64,000 bases of DNA. Origin: Macrosoma leucophasiata. Its lineage: Eukaryota > Arthropoda > Insecta > Lepidoptera > Hedylidae. The translations under genes and the position numbers were made by a program. The notes beneath the pieces are model-generated. The model worked only from the letters and a program-made list of their open reading frames with translations, was not told where the DNA came from and did no database searches. Numbering within the stretch: the first letter of the stretch is position 1; every line of letters begins with the position of its first letter. The stretch covers positions 2,232,001-2,296,000 of the forward strand of contig JAWQUS010000002.1 in NCBI GenBank assembly GCA_036365455.1, in the 5' to 3' direction. Below, in pieces: positions 49,138 through 59,035 of this stretch.

Positions 49138-50385
49138 ATTTTTTAATATAGTTTATTTAAATTTAACTAAAGTATGTATGTACCATTTTGTTCGATAACC
49201 TTTTGCCATCTTGTAGGTAGGAACATGATCCCATTGCTATAAAAATTTTGGGACTTCTCATCAAAATACCGCGACAAGTGGATTTGGCAGTCCTCTCGTG
49301 ATGTTAACCTAACATTGCATAAAAAATTCTAAAGAGACCGAAACAGGTGGAAATCTGAAGATGCAAGGTCAGGACTATACGGCGGATGCATTAACACCTC
49401 CCAGCCAAACTCTCTTATTTTTTGCTGAGTGGCTATAGATGTGTGAGATCCAGCGTTATCATGATGAAACACCACACCCCTTCTGTTGATCAATTCCGGC
49501 CGCTTTCTCTCAACTTCTTGCTTTAATCTCATCAGTTGTTCGCAGTAGAGTTCAGAATCGATAGTCCTGCCTGGTGGTAATAGCTCATAATGAATAATAC
49601 CCTTCCAATCCCACCACACACACAACATCACCTTATTGCGAGTTAACCCGGGTTTCGCCACAGTCTGTGAAGCCTGACCGGCCTTTGACCACGACCGACC
49701 GACTTTTTCGCACGTTCTTGTCGTACGTGATCCACTTTTCATCACCAGTTATCAGCTTCTTCAAAAATGATTCGGTTTCATTACGTCGTAATAAAGAATC
49801 ACAAATGAGTACACGACACGGTTCATTAGGTTTCTTTCAGTGAGCTCGTGAGGTACCCACCCAAATATCGAGCTTTTTTTGTACCCAGCTTTTTTCAAAT
49901 GCGCCAAAACTGTTTTGTGATCAATTCTCAGTTCTTCAGCTACGTCGTAACTACTGATATGTCGATCTTGCTCCACTTTTTCAAAAATGGCATCCATTTT
50001 ATCCGTAATAGGGCGACCAGAGCGAGGTGCATCTTTGACATCAAAATTTTCGGATTGAAACCGCTTAAACCAAATTTTTGCTACTCTCACAGACACTGCA
50101 CTAGGTCCATAAACATCGCAAATTTTTTTCGCGGCTTGCGTTGCATTTTTACCTCTTTTGTAGTAAAATTTTAAAATGGATCGAATTTCTTCATTAGATT
50201 CACTCATCTTTGACAGTACGAAAAATAAATGAAAATCACACATTTGCCTAATTTGAATTTGGAATTATGTTCTTTAAAATTTCAACTTTCAATGATACCA
50301 AAACCAGCCAGATACAAATACTACAGCCAAAGAGATTTTATAACAAGTTCATACATACTATAATTCGAAGACTTTTTCCCCAACC
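49138..50385 (-). mobile_element. mariner element, one end eroded
   Basis: Encloses the transposase pseudogene. The end upstream of the gene is well preserved: from 50385 leftward on the minus strand it reads GGTTGGGGAAAAAGTCTTCG, next to TA at 50386-50387, the mariner target. The opposite end near 49138-49168 does not match this TIR, so it is lost or too diverged. Length is close to the usual 1.3 kb. Confidence 0.85.
49169..50207 (-). pseudogene. mariner transposase (DD34D), frameshifted
   Basis: About 345 codons of a mariner transposase spread over three frames. N-terminal helix-turn-helix region (MSESNEEIRSILKFYYKRG onward, 50207-49805) includes the linker WVPHELTERN. A frame change near 49803, a 4-base tandem duplication near 49697-49704 (GACC repeat on the plus strand) and a TAG stop at 49331-49329 break it. 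Catalytic Asp 1 is in TGDEKW (codon 49743-49741), Asp 2 in FHHDN, Asp 3 in SSDFHLF; Asp 2 and 3 are 34 residues apart, the DD34D signature. The C-terminus FLPTRWQKVIEQNGTYI ends at 49169. All three catalytic residues survive but no single frame contains them. Wording resembles mariners known from moths such as Hyalophora and Bombyx (by memory). Confidence 0.93.
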
Positions 50386-50435
50386 TATTATGTATGAAAG
50401 TAAGGAATGTAGAAGAGTTACGAGAAGTGAGTAAG

Positions 50436-50515
50436 CAAGTAAGCACCAGGATATTTGAAGCTCCACGCTCTCCGACTACCCCGTGAAGGACTTGGCGTGA
50501 AGATACATACCTACA
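50436..50515 (+). pseudogene. LINE C-terminus, family D, scrap
   Basis: AGCACCAGGATATTTGAAGC, CTCTCCGACTACCCCGTGAA and GGCGTGAAGATACATACC; the last ~80 bases of the family. Confidence 0.65.
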
Positions 50516-51231
50516 TAGGTATTAATTATGAAATTAATTTTAATATGTACCGACGTACCGAACTATGTTTAGGTATCAATAGAAAAATATTAATATTATG
50601 ATCGTTCTTTCTGCAAAAAAGGCACATGTAATTAGTCACAGCCGAATTAACAAATCAAACGAAACACAATGGTTCACGTGTCAATCCAGCAAGACCCTAA
50701 TTGTGGGTATAAAAAACAGTAATTGCTGTGTACGTGGCGCCATGCTGGTTTTAAACCACGCCCATTTTTATGGCTCGCACAACCCATTTGCATTCTACCT
50801 TGGGACTTTTTACTACCAGTAGGTATGTATTATTCATTTTAATATAATTTATGCGAAGTTTTCGATTGTTATCTATACGGAAAACGGTTTAATCGATTTC
50901 GATAAGCTTGGCTGTATGTGATACAGCAAAGCTTATAGTTTTGTTTTTAAAAAGTTTATTTTTTATATAGCATGTCAGGCGATGTCGTTACAACATCCAC
51001 GATTTTCTTTTTTGTAATAATTCCTTCTTTTTTTTTGAATAAAAATACTATTTCATAATATCTATTTTGTTTAAATTTTCTGAAAATAAGTACATAGTTA
51101 TATTACCTACCTACCGCACGAGAAACACCAATGTAATTTAATTTCTTCAAATTCAAATAACACACAGACTATTTATGTAATAAAGATGGCAAATGCCAGA
51201 TGAGAAAGAAAAAAAATGGCAAACAAGCAGT
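50516..51231. other. AT-rich intergenic sequence
   Basis: No gene or repeat recognised; the 74-codon frame at 50598-50822 has no domain. Confidence 0.45.
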
Positions 51232-51310
51232 TATTGATGGTAGAGTTCCGTAGTGTCAGAGCTCGAAAACACAACGTAAATAACCAAATGGTGTTTAGCT
51301 TTATCGTATT
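51232..51310 (+). mobile_element. Bm1-like SINE, 5' part of a split old copy
   Basis: TATTGATGGTAGAGTTCCGT to TTTAGCTTTATCGTATT, then a MITE. Confidence 0.7.
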
Positions 51311-51458
51311 ACCCCCTTATTCATAAACGTACATTAGATACGTTTTAGCTATAGAATGCTTTGTCTTTGTCAGTTGCATTGTCAAATGTGCAGGATAGAA
51401 AAAGACAAAGGAGAGATTAGCAACACTTTAGCTAAAATACGTTTATGAATAAGGGGGT
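51311..51458. mobile_element. 148-bp MITE with ACCCCCTT termini, copy 2
   Basis: ACCCCCTTATTCATAAACGT to ACGTTTATGAATAAGGGGGT. About 93% like 5107-5252. It lies inside a Bm1-like SINE whose sequence continues on both sides; flanks read TT and TA here. Confidence 0.88.
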
Positions 51459-51645
51459 TAATGTTTTGACCCGTAATAACATATCAAAAAGGTAAAACAG
51501 CTTATGCCTTAGGGGTGGCAACGCATTTAAATTTTGACTTTGGTCTGTGTAGACATCTAAAAAAAAACTGCAATCTGCAAAGACTGTATTCATTTACCAT
51601 TTATATGAACTGCATATTTGCTTTCCTCCATCATCATTAAAAAAA
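51459..51645 (+). mobile_element. Bm1-like SINE, 3' part of the split old copy
   Basis: GTAATAACATATCAAAAAGG, TTAGGGGTGGCAACGCATTT and GAACTGCATATTTGCTTTCC, then an A-rich end. Confidence 0.7.
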
Positions 51646-51772
51646 TGATGTATGTATCTTCACGCCAGGTCCCTAACGGGGCAGGCAGATAGTGTGGAGC
51701 ACCAGGTATCCCGGTGCTGACACACTTCCCATGCCTCATTTACTTTCAAAATTCTCTTCATACATGCAACGA
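51646..51772 (-). pseudogene. LINE C-terminus, family D, fragment
   Basis: ATGTATGTATCTTCACGCCA, GGTCCCTAACGGGGCAGGCA and CATTTACTTTCAAAATTCTC. Coding frame no longer intact. Confidence 0.7.
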
Positions 51773-51777
51773 AAAAA

Positions 51778-52014
51778 AATTACCATCCCTGAGGCGTGAG
51801 GACTCTCTCCATATATTACATGCCTCTCTGCTGTAAATTAAATATCTATACATAACCGGAACACTCCGTATGGGTCCGTAATTACAATCACAGAGGCATA
51901 AAACCTAAGGTCTCATGGGAGGCAATGCATCTGCATTTCACCTCTAGATTTTGTGTAGATGTCTAGCAGTCATAGCTAAACGTCCTTACGAACTGCATGC
52001 TTGTAGCTCTACCA
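51778..52014. mobile_element. Bm1-like SINE pieces in both orientations
   Basis: 51780-51878 is minus-oriented (CCATCCCTGAGGCGTGAGGA, CATAACCGGAACAC). 51880-52004 is plus-oriented (CACAGAGGCATAAAACCTAA, AACTGCATGCTTGTAG). 52003-52014 returns to a minus 5' end (AGCTCTACCACA). All decayed. Confidence 0.65.
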
Positions 52015-52234
52015 CACCGCGGACACTCCGCCAGAATTCCATACAAACGCTTAGGTAATTTGGTCTCTATTACACAGACATCAATCAGTGACGTGTATTT
52101 ACACGTGCACCTGTGTGCGTAGCACGTAGAAGATACCAACCGTCGCCCATAAGAGGGGAGGAGGTTGGGTGATGCGGGGAAATCGGACGGGGCGTCGAAG
52201 AGTCCATTCTATACGTAGTATTATTACATATTCT
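52015..52234 (+). mobile_element. Unclassified 220-bp element, copy 2
   Basis: CACCGCGGACACTCCGCCAG to TTATTACATATTCT. The border motifs CTCTACC (left) and TTCTACC (right) look like a 7-bp target duplication with one change. Confidence 0.7.
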
Positions 52235-53340
52235 CTGGTTCTACCTACGTAACATATATATAAAGTACTGCTAATTCTACCATTTAGCGGCAGGTCCCCA
52301 TAAATTTTTTATCGATATGTGGGTACATAAAGATTTATTGAAACATTCCCATAATTGGTGTCGAGCTTCCCGCCGCTAAACCGCAAAGGCTCCGGATTGT
52401 CTATGATCCCGTCACTATAAAGAACCCACTGACAATTGATGGTTTTATAATTGACATGTCATCCTCCGCCATAGAGCTTCTTTTTATTTTCATGCCTTTT
52501 TTCATTCTTCAACTTTCCTGAGCACTCATTTCGTCCATTGTAAAGGGGCTTAGTCAAATAATGCCCCGGGAATTAATGTAATCATTTTCGATATTTTAAA
52601 TGGTGATTGATTATCGTGACTTGGCGATTTTGGCTTGTGAAACACAACACTTGTAAGGCAGGACGCGCTCTCGACCAGTTTTAAAACTAAAAAGTATCAT
52701 AAACTATCTGTGGTAAAGTTCTTTATCGTCGCCGTGGAACGCTAGTAAGGGTGGGCGTATGGAACAAAAAAATATCTTGTATCGATATTTATTAAAAGTA
52801 TCGATATTTCAAGAGACATCAGACTGAAACATTTCAAATTTCGAATATTAAGACAAGGTTTTTTGAAAATATTCGAAATTTAACGCAAATCGCTTTTGTC
52901 GTTTGCCTAACAATAGAATCATAAGGGAAATACAAAAGTTGCTATGAAATCTCGTAACTGTACAGGCTAACAAACAGCGGCTTGACCGGTGGCACTGATG
53001 CCCTTATTAGGTACAGATTATACTATAATCTAGTTAGGATAAAGTTGTGACCATTTTAAAGGTATGTTATATTATTAGCCTTAGATATTTAACTTCTTAA
53101 CATTAGTGCTATATTTTTCTTTTTTTTTAGCGGCACATATTTAACATTTTTCTTTTATCTTTTCTCTTATTCGACCGACGAACTGTAATCCTAGTATCCT
53201 GGTTTACATCATTGGTTTTATTTTAACCTTTCGTACCGCCTGTTGGAGCAATAACAAAACAGCTTAAGTGAGATGGTTTAGCCACAGGATAAAGACTAAG
53301 AGCCTCACGATATTCTTTTTTACTGTTCATAGCAATGTTC
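52235..53340. other. Mostly unique sequence
   Basis: A SINE scrap (CTACCATTTAGCGGCAGGTC) is at 52277-52297. 52760-52815 carries two ATCGATATTT motifs. Nothing else assigned in about 1 kb. Confidence 0.4.
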
Positions 53341-53657
53341 TTTTTTTATGTAATGGAACTAATGGAAGTGACAAACAAACATGCAATTCACATTGATGTT
53401 AAGTGATGACTGCAGCCTATAGACACCCACACAAAGACTAACGTCAAAATGCAGATGTGTTACCACTCCTGCGGCCTAGCGTGTTATGCCCCTGTGTCGG
53501 CAATCACAGGGCCGTACATTACCACCTGACCGGAACACGATAATGCTGAACGAAAATTATCTATACTTATAATAATAAAACTACCATTTAGCGGCAAGTA
53601 TATCAGGTAATGCGGTGGTGGCTCTTCGCGAGCTCCATCACTAGAGCTCTACGACCA
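53341..53657 (-). mobile_element. Bm1-like SINE, full length with two insertions
   Basis: Tail TTTTTTTATGTAATGGAACT with a short duplication (TAATGGAA twice), 5' end GAGCTCTACGACCAG. About 30 bases of AT-rich sequence (53552-53581) interrupt the TGCTGAAC/ACTACCAT junction. Confidence 0.9.
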
Positions 53658-53732
53658 GTAGAAAAGAATAGGTATGTTCAGTATAAATAATATCAAATTT
53701 ATTAGAAATATTGAAAATTCTATATTTAATAA

Positions 53733-54042
53733 CTGCCTCGGTAGCCTAGTGGTAGCAGGCCACTACTACTACGCTGAGGTCCTGGGTTCGATTCCCGGGT
53801 AGGGGGTTATCAGAGATAATGGTGAAAAAGCCTTTATCTCTGGTTCTATTGGGATTTTTCCATTTTCTGGAAATTTCCCAGTACCTCAAAGTTTGGTAAT
53901 GTGCCCGGAGATGTCAACAGGCTCGCCACCTGTTACATGGGCCAAAACGTAACCGGCGAATCGTGGGTGTTTGCATGTATGCTTGAATGCATGCATTTAC
54001 CTCTGCCTACCCCTTCGGGGATTACAGGCGTGAAGTTACGTT
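53733..54042 (+). mobile_element. tRNA-derived SINE family B, complete
   Basis: ACTGCCTCGGTAGCCTAGTG, TGGGTTCGATTCCCGGGTAG, GTTTGGTAATGTGCCCGGAG, GATTACAGGCGTGAAGTTAC. The best-preserved head of this family. Confidence 0.93.
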
Positions 54043-54065
54043 TAATATTCGTGATATACCTACGT

Positions 54066-54130
54066 TATATAATATATTAAATTAGCCGAAATCTCTTTCC
54101 TAAAGTCGATTTGCAATATTTCTTGGTGGG
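54066..54130. mobile_element. Long-TIR MITE with GCGTTATCTCT arms, right end
   Basis: TTAGCCGAAATCTCTTTCCT, AAAGTCGATTTGCAATATTT and CTTGGTGGGAACTGTA. Only the outer right arm. Confidence 0.65.
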
Positions 54131-54162
54131 AACTGTACTATATCTTATTATCTATATATTTT

Positions 54163-54535
54163 TCTTTAATTTTATGGCATGTTATGCATACTGCCAGTGT
54201 CAAGTAAAACGATATTTCGTATTCGTAATAAGCAACGTTAAAGTCAGAGTCAGTCAGTCAATTTATCAGTCCGTCAGTCAGAGTCACAGTAATTCGGGTA
54301 AAGCGATGGCTACTTTACCAGAACATTTACAATGAAGTTTTGGAGACAACCCGAAAGAACGTGTTTTCACACTGTTATTCTATTTCACTATACACGACCA
54401 CTGTAATAAGCTATATCAAACAAAATGCCACCAACTTTATTTAATATAACTCAAAAATACAATATGAAAATGAAATAAAATAAGAGCACCACACGCATCT
54501 TTCAAGGTACCCGCCAAAACTCCTATCTACATATT
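54163..54535 (+). repeat. Dispersed repeat U, long copy
   Basis: TATGGCATGTTATGCATACT, GTGTCAAGTAAAACGATATT, a GTCA-rich patch (54250-54290), ACATTTACAATGAAGTTTTG, AAAATGCCACCAACTTTATT and TACCCGCCAAAACTCC. The inverse copy is at 59878-60200. No coding potential; class unknown. Confidence 0.8.
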
Positions 54536-55557
54536 ATGTTGAGAATAAAATATAACCTTATTACGAGTATATCGACACTGTTCTAAAAAATATCGACACT
54601 TTGATTTATCGACAATGTTTACCCGAACCTAGACGCGATAGGTGCTTTTAGTGCATTGTTTACGTCGATCAAAGCGCCTACAAAACACAATTCGTAGGAG
54701 ACGTGTGTTGGTGTTTTTTTTGGCAAGTGTCATCGGGTGGACGGAATGTCATGTTTCTATCTCGAATGTTGGTATTCCTGTCTCTCTGATGACTCTATAG
54801 GATATCAAATAGAATTAAACCACTATGTTTTATGGAGCTGCCATACAAAAATCGAATTTAAGAATCGTATGATTTAGAACAATACCAAATTCATACTACA
54901 CAGCCTGTGTATACAGCGTAGGAATCTTATTATGAATTTGACGTTATCATAAAATTTTGTGTCGTCACACGGTAAGGGTAACCATTCACTATCCTGAATT
55001 TCAGCCCTGCAACCATAGAGAAATGAACCTGATACCTGACTTCACTTGTAGGTACATCCCAGTCGTTTAAAAACCGCTGTTATTTAATAAAATGCCTATT
55101 TAATAAAAAACGTAGTACCTACCTACTACGTTTTTTATCTAACTAAATCTTAAACATCCTAGTAATGTAGTTCAATGTATACAGCAGGCGTTTTTAATTG
55201 ATTATTAATAATTTTTTTTTAATAATTTCAATACGACTGTGCTACAAAAGTGAATGATTAGTACTGTTGCAGAATTGCAAGGCCTGGCAGTGAATGATGG
55301 GCCTTAGATAGATTTGAGAAGGCTGGGGCTTCGCTATACCTGGAAAACATGAGGAAGGGAAATGTCCTTCATGTATTCTAGCTATAGCGAATAAATTAAG
55401 AAACTATCACAATAACGCGATTTAAACATGTCTTCCCACTTGCTTGACCTTAATAAATATAAGAAGAATGTACCAATGTTTGCAGAGCTCGAAAGCAAGA
55501 GAGAGTAACGCAGTTCGCAGGTAGATTACCTAATTTAAGTAGACATCTACTAATTTT
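54536..55557. other. Mostly unique sequence with one hairpin
   Basis: ATCGACA motifs recur at 54571, 54591 and 54609. No gene recognised. The hairpin at 55103-55138 is listed separately. Confidence 0.4.
55103..55138. repeat. Perfect 15-bp hairpin
   Basis: ATAAAAAACGTAGTA, loop CCTACC, TACTACGTTTTTTAT. Perfect inverted repeat. Confidence 0.88.
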
Positions 55558-55625
55558 ACTGGTAGTAGAGTTAAAGTAAAGGAACTCGAGTGGCTCTATC
55601 GCATTACCTAGTCTATCTTATTTCT
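55558..55625 (+). mobile_element. Older Bm1-like SINE, 5' part
   Basis: ACTGGTAGTAGAGTTAAAGT to ATTACCTAGTCTATCTTATT, interrupted by a younger copy. Confidence 0.78.
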
Positions 55626-55912
55626 ATTGGTGGTAGAGCTCCAGTGACGGAGCTCGCGGGCGTAGGCACCACCGTATTACCCAATATACTTGCCGCTAAA
55701 TGGTAGTGTTCAGCACTATCGTGTTCCGGTCAGGTGGTAATGTCCGCCCCTGTAAGTTCCGGCACAGACCCATAACACCTTAGGCCTCAGGAGTGGTAAC
55801 ACATCTGCATTTTGACCTCGGTCTCTGTGTGGGTGTCTGTCTATAGGCTGTAGTCATCACTTAACATCAATGTAAACTGCATGCTTGTTTGCCACTTCCA
55901 TTACATAAAAAA
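55626..55912 (+). mobile_element. Younger Bm1-like SINE nested in the older one
   Basis: TTGGTGGTAGAGCTCCAGTG to CCACTTCCATTACATAAAAA, full length and close to the 39.1 kb copy; GTCT is duplicated in the GGGTGTCTGTCTATAGG block. Confidence 0.92.
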
Positions 55913-56105
55913 GTAATGTTCAGCATTAACGTGTACGGTCAGATGATGTAAAGATCCTCATTTTTATCACAGAGGCAAACTAACTTAAAGGAGTGGCAAT
56001 GCATCTGCATTCTGAGGTTTTTGATGTAGACGTTGGCTGCAGTCGTCACTTAACATACAACTGTGAACTGTATGCTTATTTCCTTACCAATACTTTAAAA
56101 AAAGT
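55913..56105 (+). mobile_element. Older Bm1-like SINE, 3' part
   Basis: GTAATGTTCAGCATTAACGT continues the 5' part at 55625; ends GTATGCTTATTTCCTTACCA and an A run. Confidence 0.78.
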
Positions 56106-56127
56106 TTAGTAGTGTAATTTACGAAAC

Positions 56128-56185
56128 GTGAATCTTTGCATGTATTTCTGCCTACCCCTATCAGAGAAAACAGTCAAGAACGTTG
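56128..56185 (+). mobile_element. tRNA-derived SINE family B, tail scrap
   Basis: TCTTTGCATGTATTTCTGCC and TACCCCTATCAGAGAAAACA. Weak. Confidence 0.45.
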
Positions 56186-56520
56186 CATAAACAATATCAT
56201 GACCTTTCCACATAACGGTTAATAAAAAGATCCAATAAAAATATATCTACACAATCAAAACGTCGTGCGCAAGCGCAGGTTCAAGTGTCTAACACGCGCG
56301 CGATCATACATCATCCAACATGGCCGACCCCTGTCCCGATGCACGATAACGTCCACGGATACCATCCGTTTGTTCTTTTTCTTGAATACTTGATAGAAAG
56401 CTGATTGAATGTGACGTGAAAAGAAAGTGGGTTTTGGATTCAATAAGAGATTAGACAGGGCTTAAGCTAGTATAGTTTCTGACTTCACTGTTCTAATAGA
56501 AGTTATTAAGTAATTAGTTG

Positions 56521-56804
56521 TTTTTTTATGTAATGGAAGTGGCAAACAAGCATGCAGTTCACATTGATGTTAAGTGATGACTGCAGCCTATAAACACCCA
56601 CACGAAGACCAAGGTCAAGATGCAGATGCGTTACCACTCCTGAGGCCTAAGGTGTTATGCCTCTGTGCCGGCAATTACAGGGCCGTACATTACCACCTGA
56701 CCGGAACACGATAGTACTGAACACTACCATTTAGCGGCAAGTATTTTAGGTAATGCGGTGGTGCCTACGCCCGCGAGCTCCGTCACTGGAGCTCTACCAC
56801 TAGT
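56521..56804 (-). mobile_element. Bm1-like SINE, full length
   Basis: TTTTTTTATGTAATGGAAGT to GAGCTCTACCACTAGTTTT. Few changes from the 39.1 kb copy, so young. Confidence 0.93.
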
Positions 56805-56809
56805 TTTGG

Positions 56810-57090
56810 CTCTACATTTATTATACGTACGACTAAGATACGGAATACTTTGCCGGATTCTTTGTTTCATAAAAAGTACAACCTGGGCATCTTCAAATCT
56901 AGACTGAAAAGGTACTTTCTAGACCAACGTGCTTCATCTTTGGCTACATCTTCACTTTCCATCACGTGAGTTGGTGGTCAAACATTGGTATATACAACTT
57001 TAAAAAAAATGTATGGCCCGTTCTTATTATCACAGGCTTCAGGGGTGGAAACGCTTCGACTTTTGAACTGGTTTTGTGCGTGCATAGGTG
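56810..57090 (+). pseudogene. Jockey/CR1-like LINE C-terminus and 3' end
   Basis: Plus reading from 56826: RTTKIRNTLPDSLFHKKYNL then GIFKSRLKRYFLDQRA and a stop at about 56968. The ‘RT.K.WNSLP..LF...YN...FKSR....L’ pattern is the C-terminal tail of non-LTR RT proteins. The 3' UTR part contains GTATGGCCCGTTCTTATTAT, CAGGGGTGGAAACGC and GCATAGGTGCGGCAGC, and is joined to a SINE. Confidence 0.75.
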
Positions 57091-57096
57091 CGGCAG

Positions 57097-57290
57097 CAGT
57101 TCCGGTCAGGTGGTAATGTACGGCCCTTTAATTTCCGGCACAGAGGCATAACACCTTAGGCCGCAGGAGTGGTAACGCATCTGCATTTTTCTGGTGGTCT
57201 TTGTGTAGGTGCCTATAGACTGCAGTTATCACTTAACATCAATGTGAACTGCATGCTTGTTTACCGCTTCCATTACATAGAAAAAATGTG
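57097..57290 (+). mobile_element. Bm1-like SINE, 3' two thirds
   Basis: AGTTCCGGTCAGGTGGTAAT to GTTTACCGCTTCCATTACAT, joined at its 5' side to the LINE 3' end. Confidence 0.88.
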
Positions 57291-57299
57291 AAAATATGG

Positions 57300-57400
57300 A
57301 TATTTGTTTGTTGCTCAATCACGCCAAAACGGCTGGACGGATTTCGATGAAATTTTGTACACAGGTAAAGAATATATATGACTGTAGTTCAAAGATAAAG
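57300..57400 (+). mobile_element. Short Helitron interior fragment
   Basis: ACGCCAAAACGGCTGGACGG and ATTTCGATGAAATTTTGTAC, typical Helitron interior; termini absent. Confidence 0.55.
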
Positions 57401-57903
57401 AGATTTTTAAGTACATTTTAGTATTCGAATAAAAAATTACGATCTCTATGAAAATTAAAGCAACGAAATAATTGAAGAGTGCTCTGTGTTTGATTCCAAA
57501 GAGTCTCGTTTAGACTAAATCCATCTTAAAAGTCTTCTCCAAACAGATCAACAATTCAGAAACAAAAGTCAACCACGCACTAAAAAATACAACCAACAAA
57601 TATGCCAAACAAAAATCTACCGTTTACAAACAACTTGACACGAAAGACGGATGGGGTTCGATTCTTTGTTATCGTGGGATCTATTTGAACAACCGGTCCG
57701 TTGCTGATGGACCCTTAGATTGGTCGTAATTATAATCAAGACCAACCATCGATGTACGGGTGACAGTGTTTCTGGGAATGTTCATTATTTAAAAACAATT
57801 TGACATAGTCTTCAAATATCGTCGAAATGGACGGAATTGAAAAACAAAACATCGTAACCTATTTGTATTAATTGAAATAAAACTAGTTTTCGGATTTATC
57901 TCG
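57401..57903. other. Intergenic sequence
   Basis: Unassigned except 57880-57903, the AACTAGTTTTCGGATTTATC start of repeat P. Confidence 0.45.
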
Positions 57904-58232
57904 CGACATAAAGCGACTCAACCCACCGGTCGCGGCCATAGAGCAACACCGGAGGGGAGTAGCCATATGCAGGCTTTCCCCTCTTTCAAAGTACAAACCC
58001 AAATGGGCCTATACCTGTCGCCTAAATGTTTAAATGTGTGCGAGAAATTGTTTCTGTGTTTTGTTAAAGTCAAGGTGTGAGATGCGTAGTAATAGACGAT
58101 TTTTGTAGTGTGCGTGTGTGTCGCACGCATTTCCTCCCGCGAAAAAAGACAGACCGTTTTGCATCGGTAATAAACGCTATGGCTACTCCCCTCCAGTCCG
58201 CCGCGGCCGGTGGCCCGTGTTGCTCTATGTCG
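57904..58232. mobile_element. Long-TIR MITE (hAT-like), copy 2
   Basis: Left arm GACATAAAGCGACTCAACCC then CACCGGTCGCGGC, with a 13-base insertion CATAGAGCAACAC, then CGGAGGGGAGTAGCCATATG. Right arm GGCTACTCCCCTCCAGTCCG to GTGTTGCTCTATGTC. The interior (CAGACCGTTTTGCATCGGTA) is inverted relative to copy 1. Open frames are artefacts. Confidence 0.8.
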
Positions 58233-58526
58233 CGAGATATAGAGCAACACGAGCGATATAGGTGAAATGTACATTTTTTTTTTTTAATATTACCCTAATA
58301 GCAATCCGTTCACACCTCTATTAATTTAATACATATCTATATTATGTAGTCACCATTACGTAGGATGTACTTCCGCCTGCTTCTTTGGTCATAAATATAA
58401 TTCTAATCTTAAGTATTAATAAAACCTTAATCTTTTTTCCTTCTTAACTATTATCCAGAGTATCAGAGATCCAGTAGTTTTATTACCAATCTGCTTGGGT
58501 TCCGTACTCAAAAAAGAACCCTAATT

Positions 58527-58641
58527 ATTACAGAGACATAACAAATAAGGTCTCTGTGATGTTTTTATGTAGATGTCTATTGTCTTTACTTAACATCTAT
58601 GGGAACTGCAAGCTTGTTTGCCACGTTCGTAACATTAAAAA
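58527..58641 (+). mobile_element. Bm1-like SINE, 3' half, decayed
   Basis: CAGAGACATAACAAATAAGG, CTTTACTTAACATCTATGGG and GCAAGCTTGTTTGCCACGTT. Confidence 0.75.
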
Positions 58642-58654
58642 AACTTTGATGTTA

Positions 58655-58765
58655 CTTACTTTGTTCTTTGTTCGCATGATTGTGTAATTCAAGAATCGCT
58701 GGACGGATTTTGATGAATATTATTTCTTTGTGACGCATTAATTCGCTATAAGTAACGTATCGTTT
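58655..58765 (+). mobile_element. Helitron interior fragment
   Basis: CAAGAATCGCTGGACGGATT and TTGATGAATATT. Weak, no termini. Confidence 0.4.
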
Positions 58766-58876
58766 GAAAAACTATGAAAAAACCACATTTAATTTAATTA
58801 ATGCTGAGGTTTCTAAGACTCTTCACTGCATCATTTTAAAGATATTTTTTGCATCATAAAACCTTGGTAGAGATGA

Positions 58877-58977
58877 CAAAACTAGTTTTCGGATTTATCA
58901 CGCGTATATTAAACTAAAATGATTATTTAAAATCGAACCCGACGTTTCGGTCGCTCAGCTTCCGTGGTCTCGGGAAA
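58877..58977 (+). repeat. Dispersed repeat P, short copy
   Basis: ACAAAACTAGTTTTCGGATT, CGCGTATATTAAACTAAAAT, CCGACGTTTCGGTCGCTCAG and CTTCCGTGGTCTCGGG; a 5-base TTTTC deletion near 58955. Confidence 0.75.
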
Positions 58978-59035
58978 CTAGTTTTTTTTTCAATGATTGT
59001 AGCCCGCCAAAACCTAAGAAAATATTGTTTATCTA

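Noticed and set aside
49848..50174. 108-codon plus-strand frame
   Set aside because: Antisense shadow of the mariner transposase.
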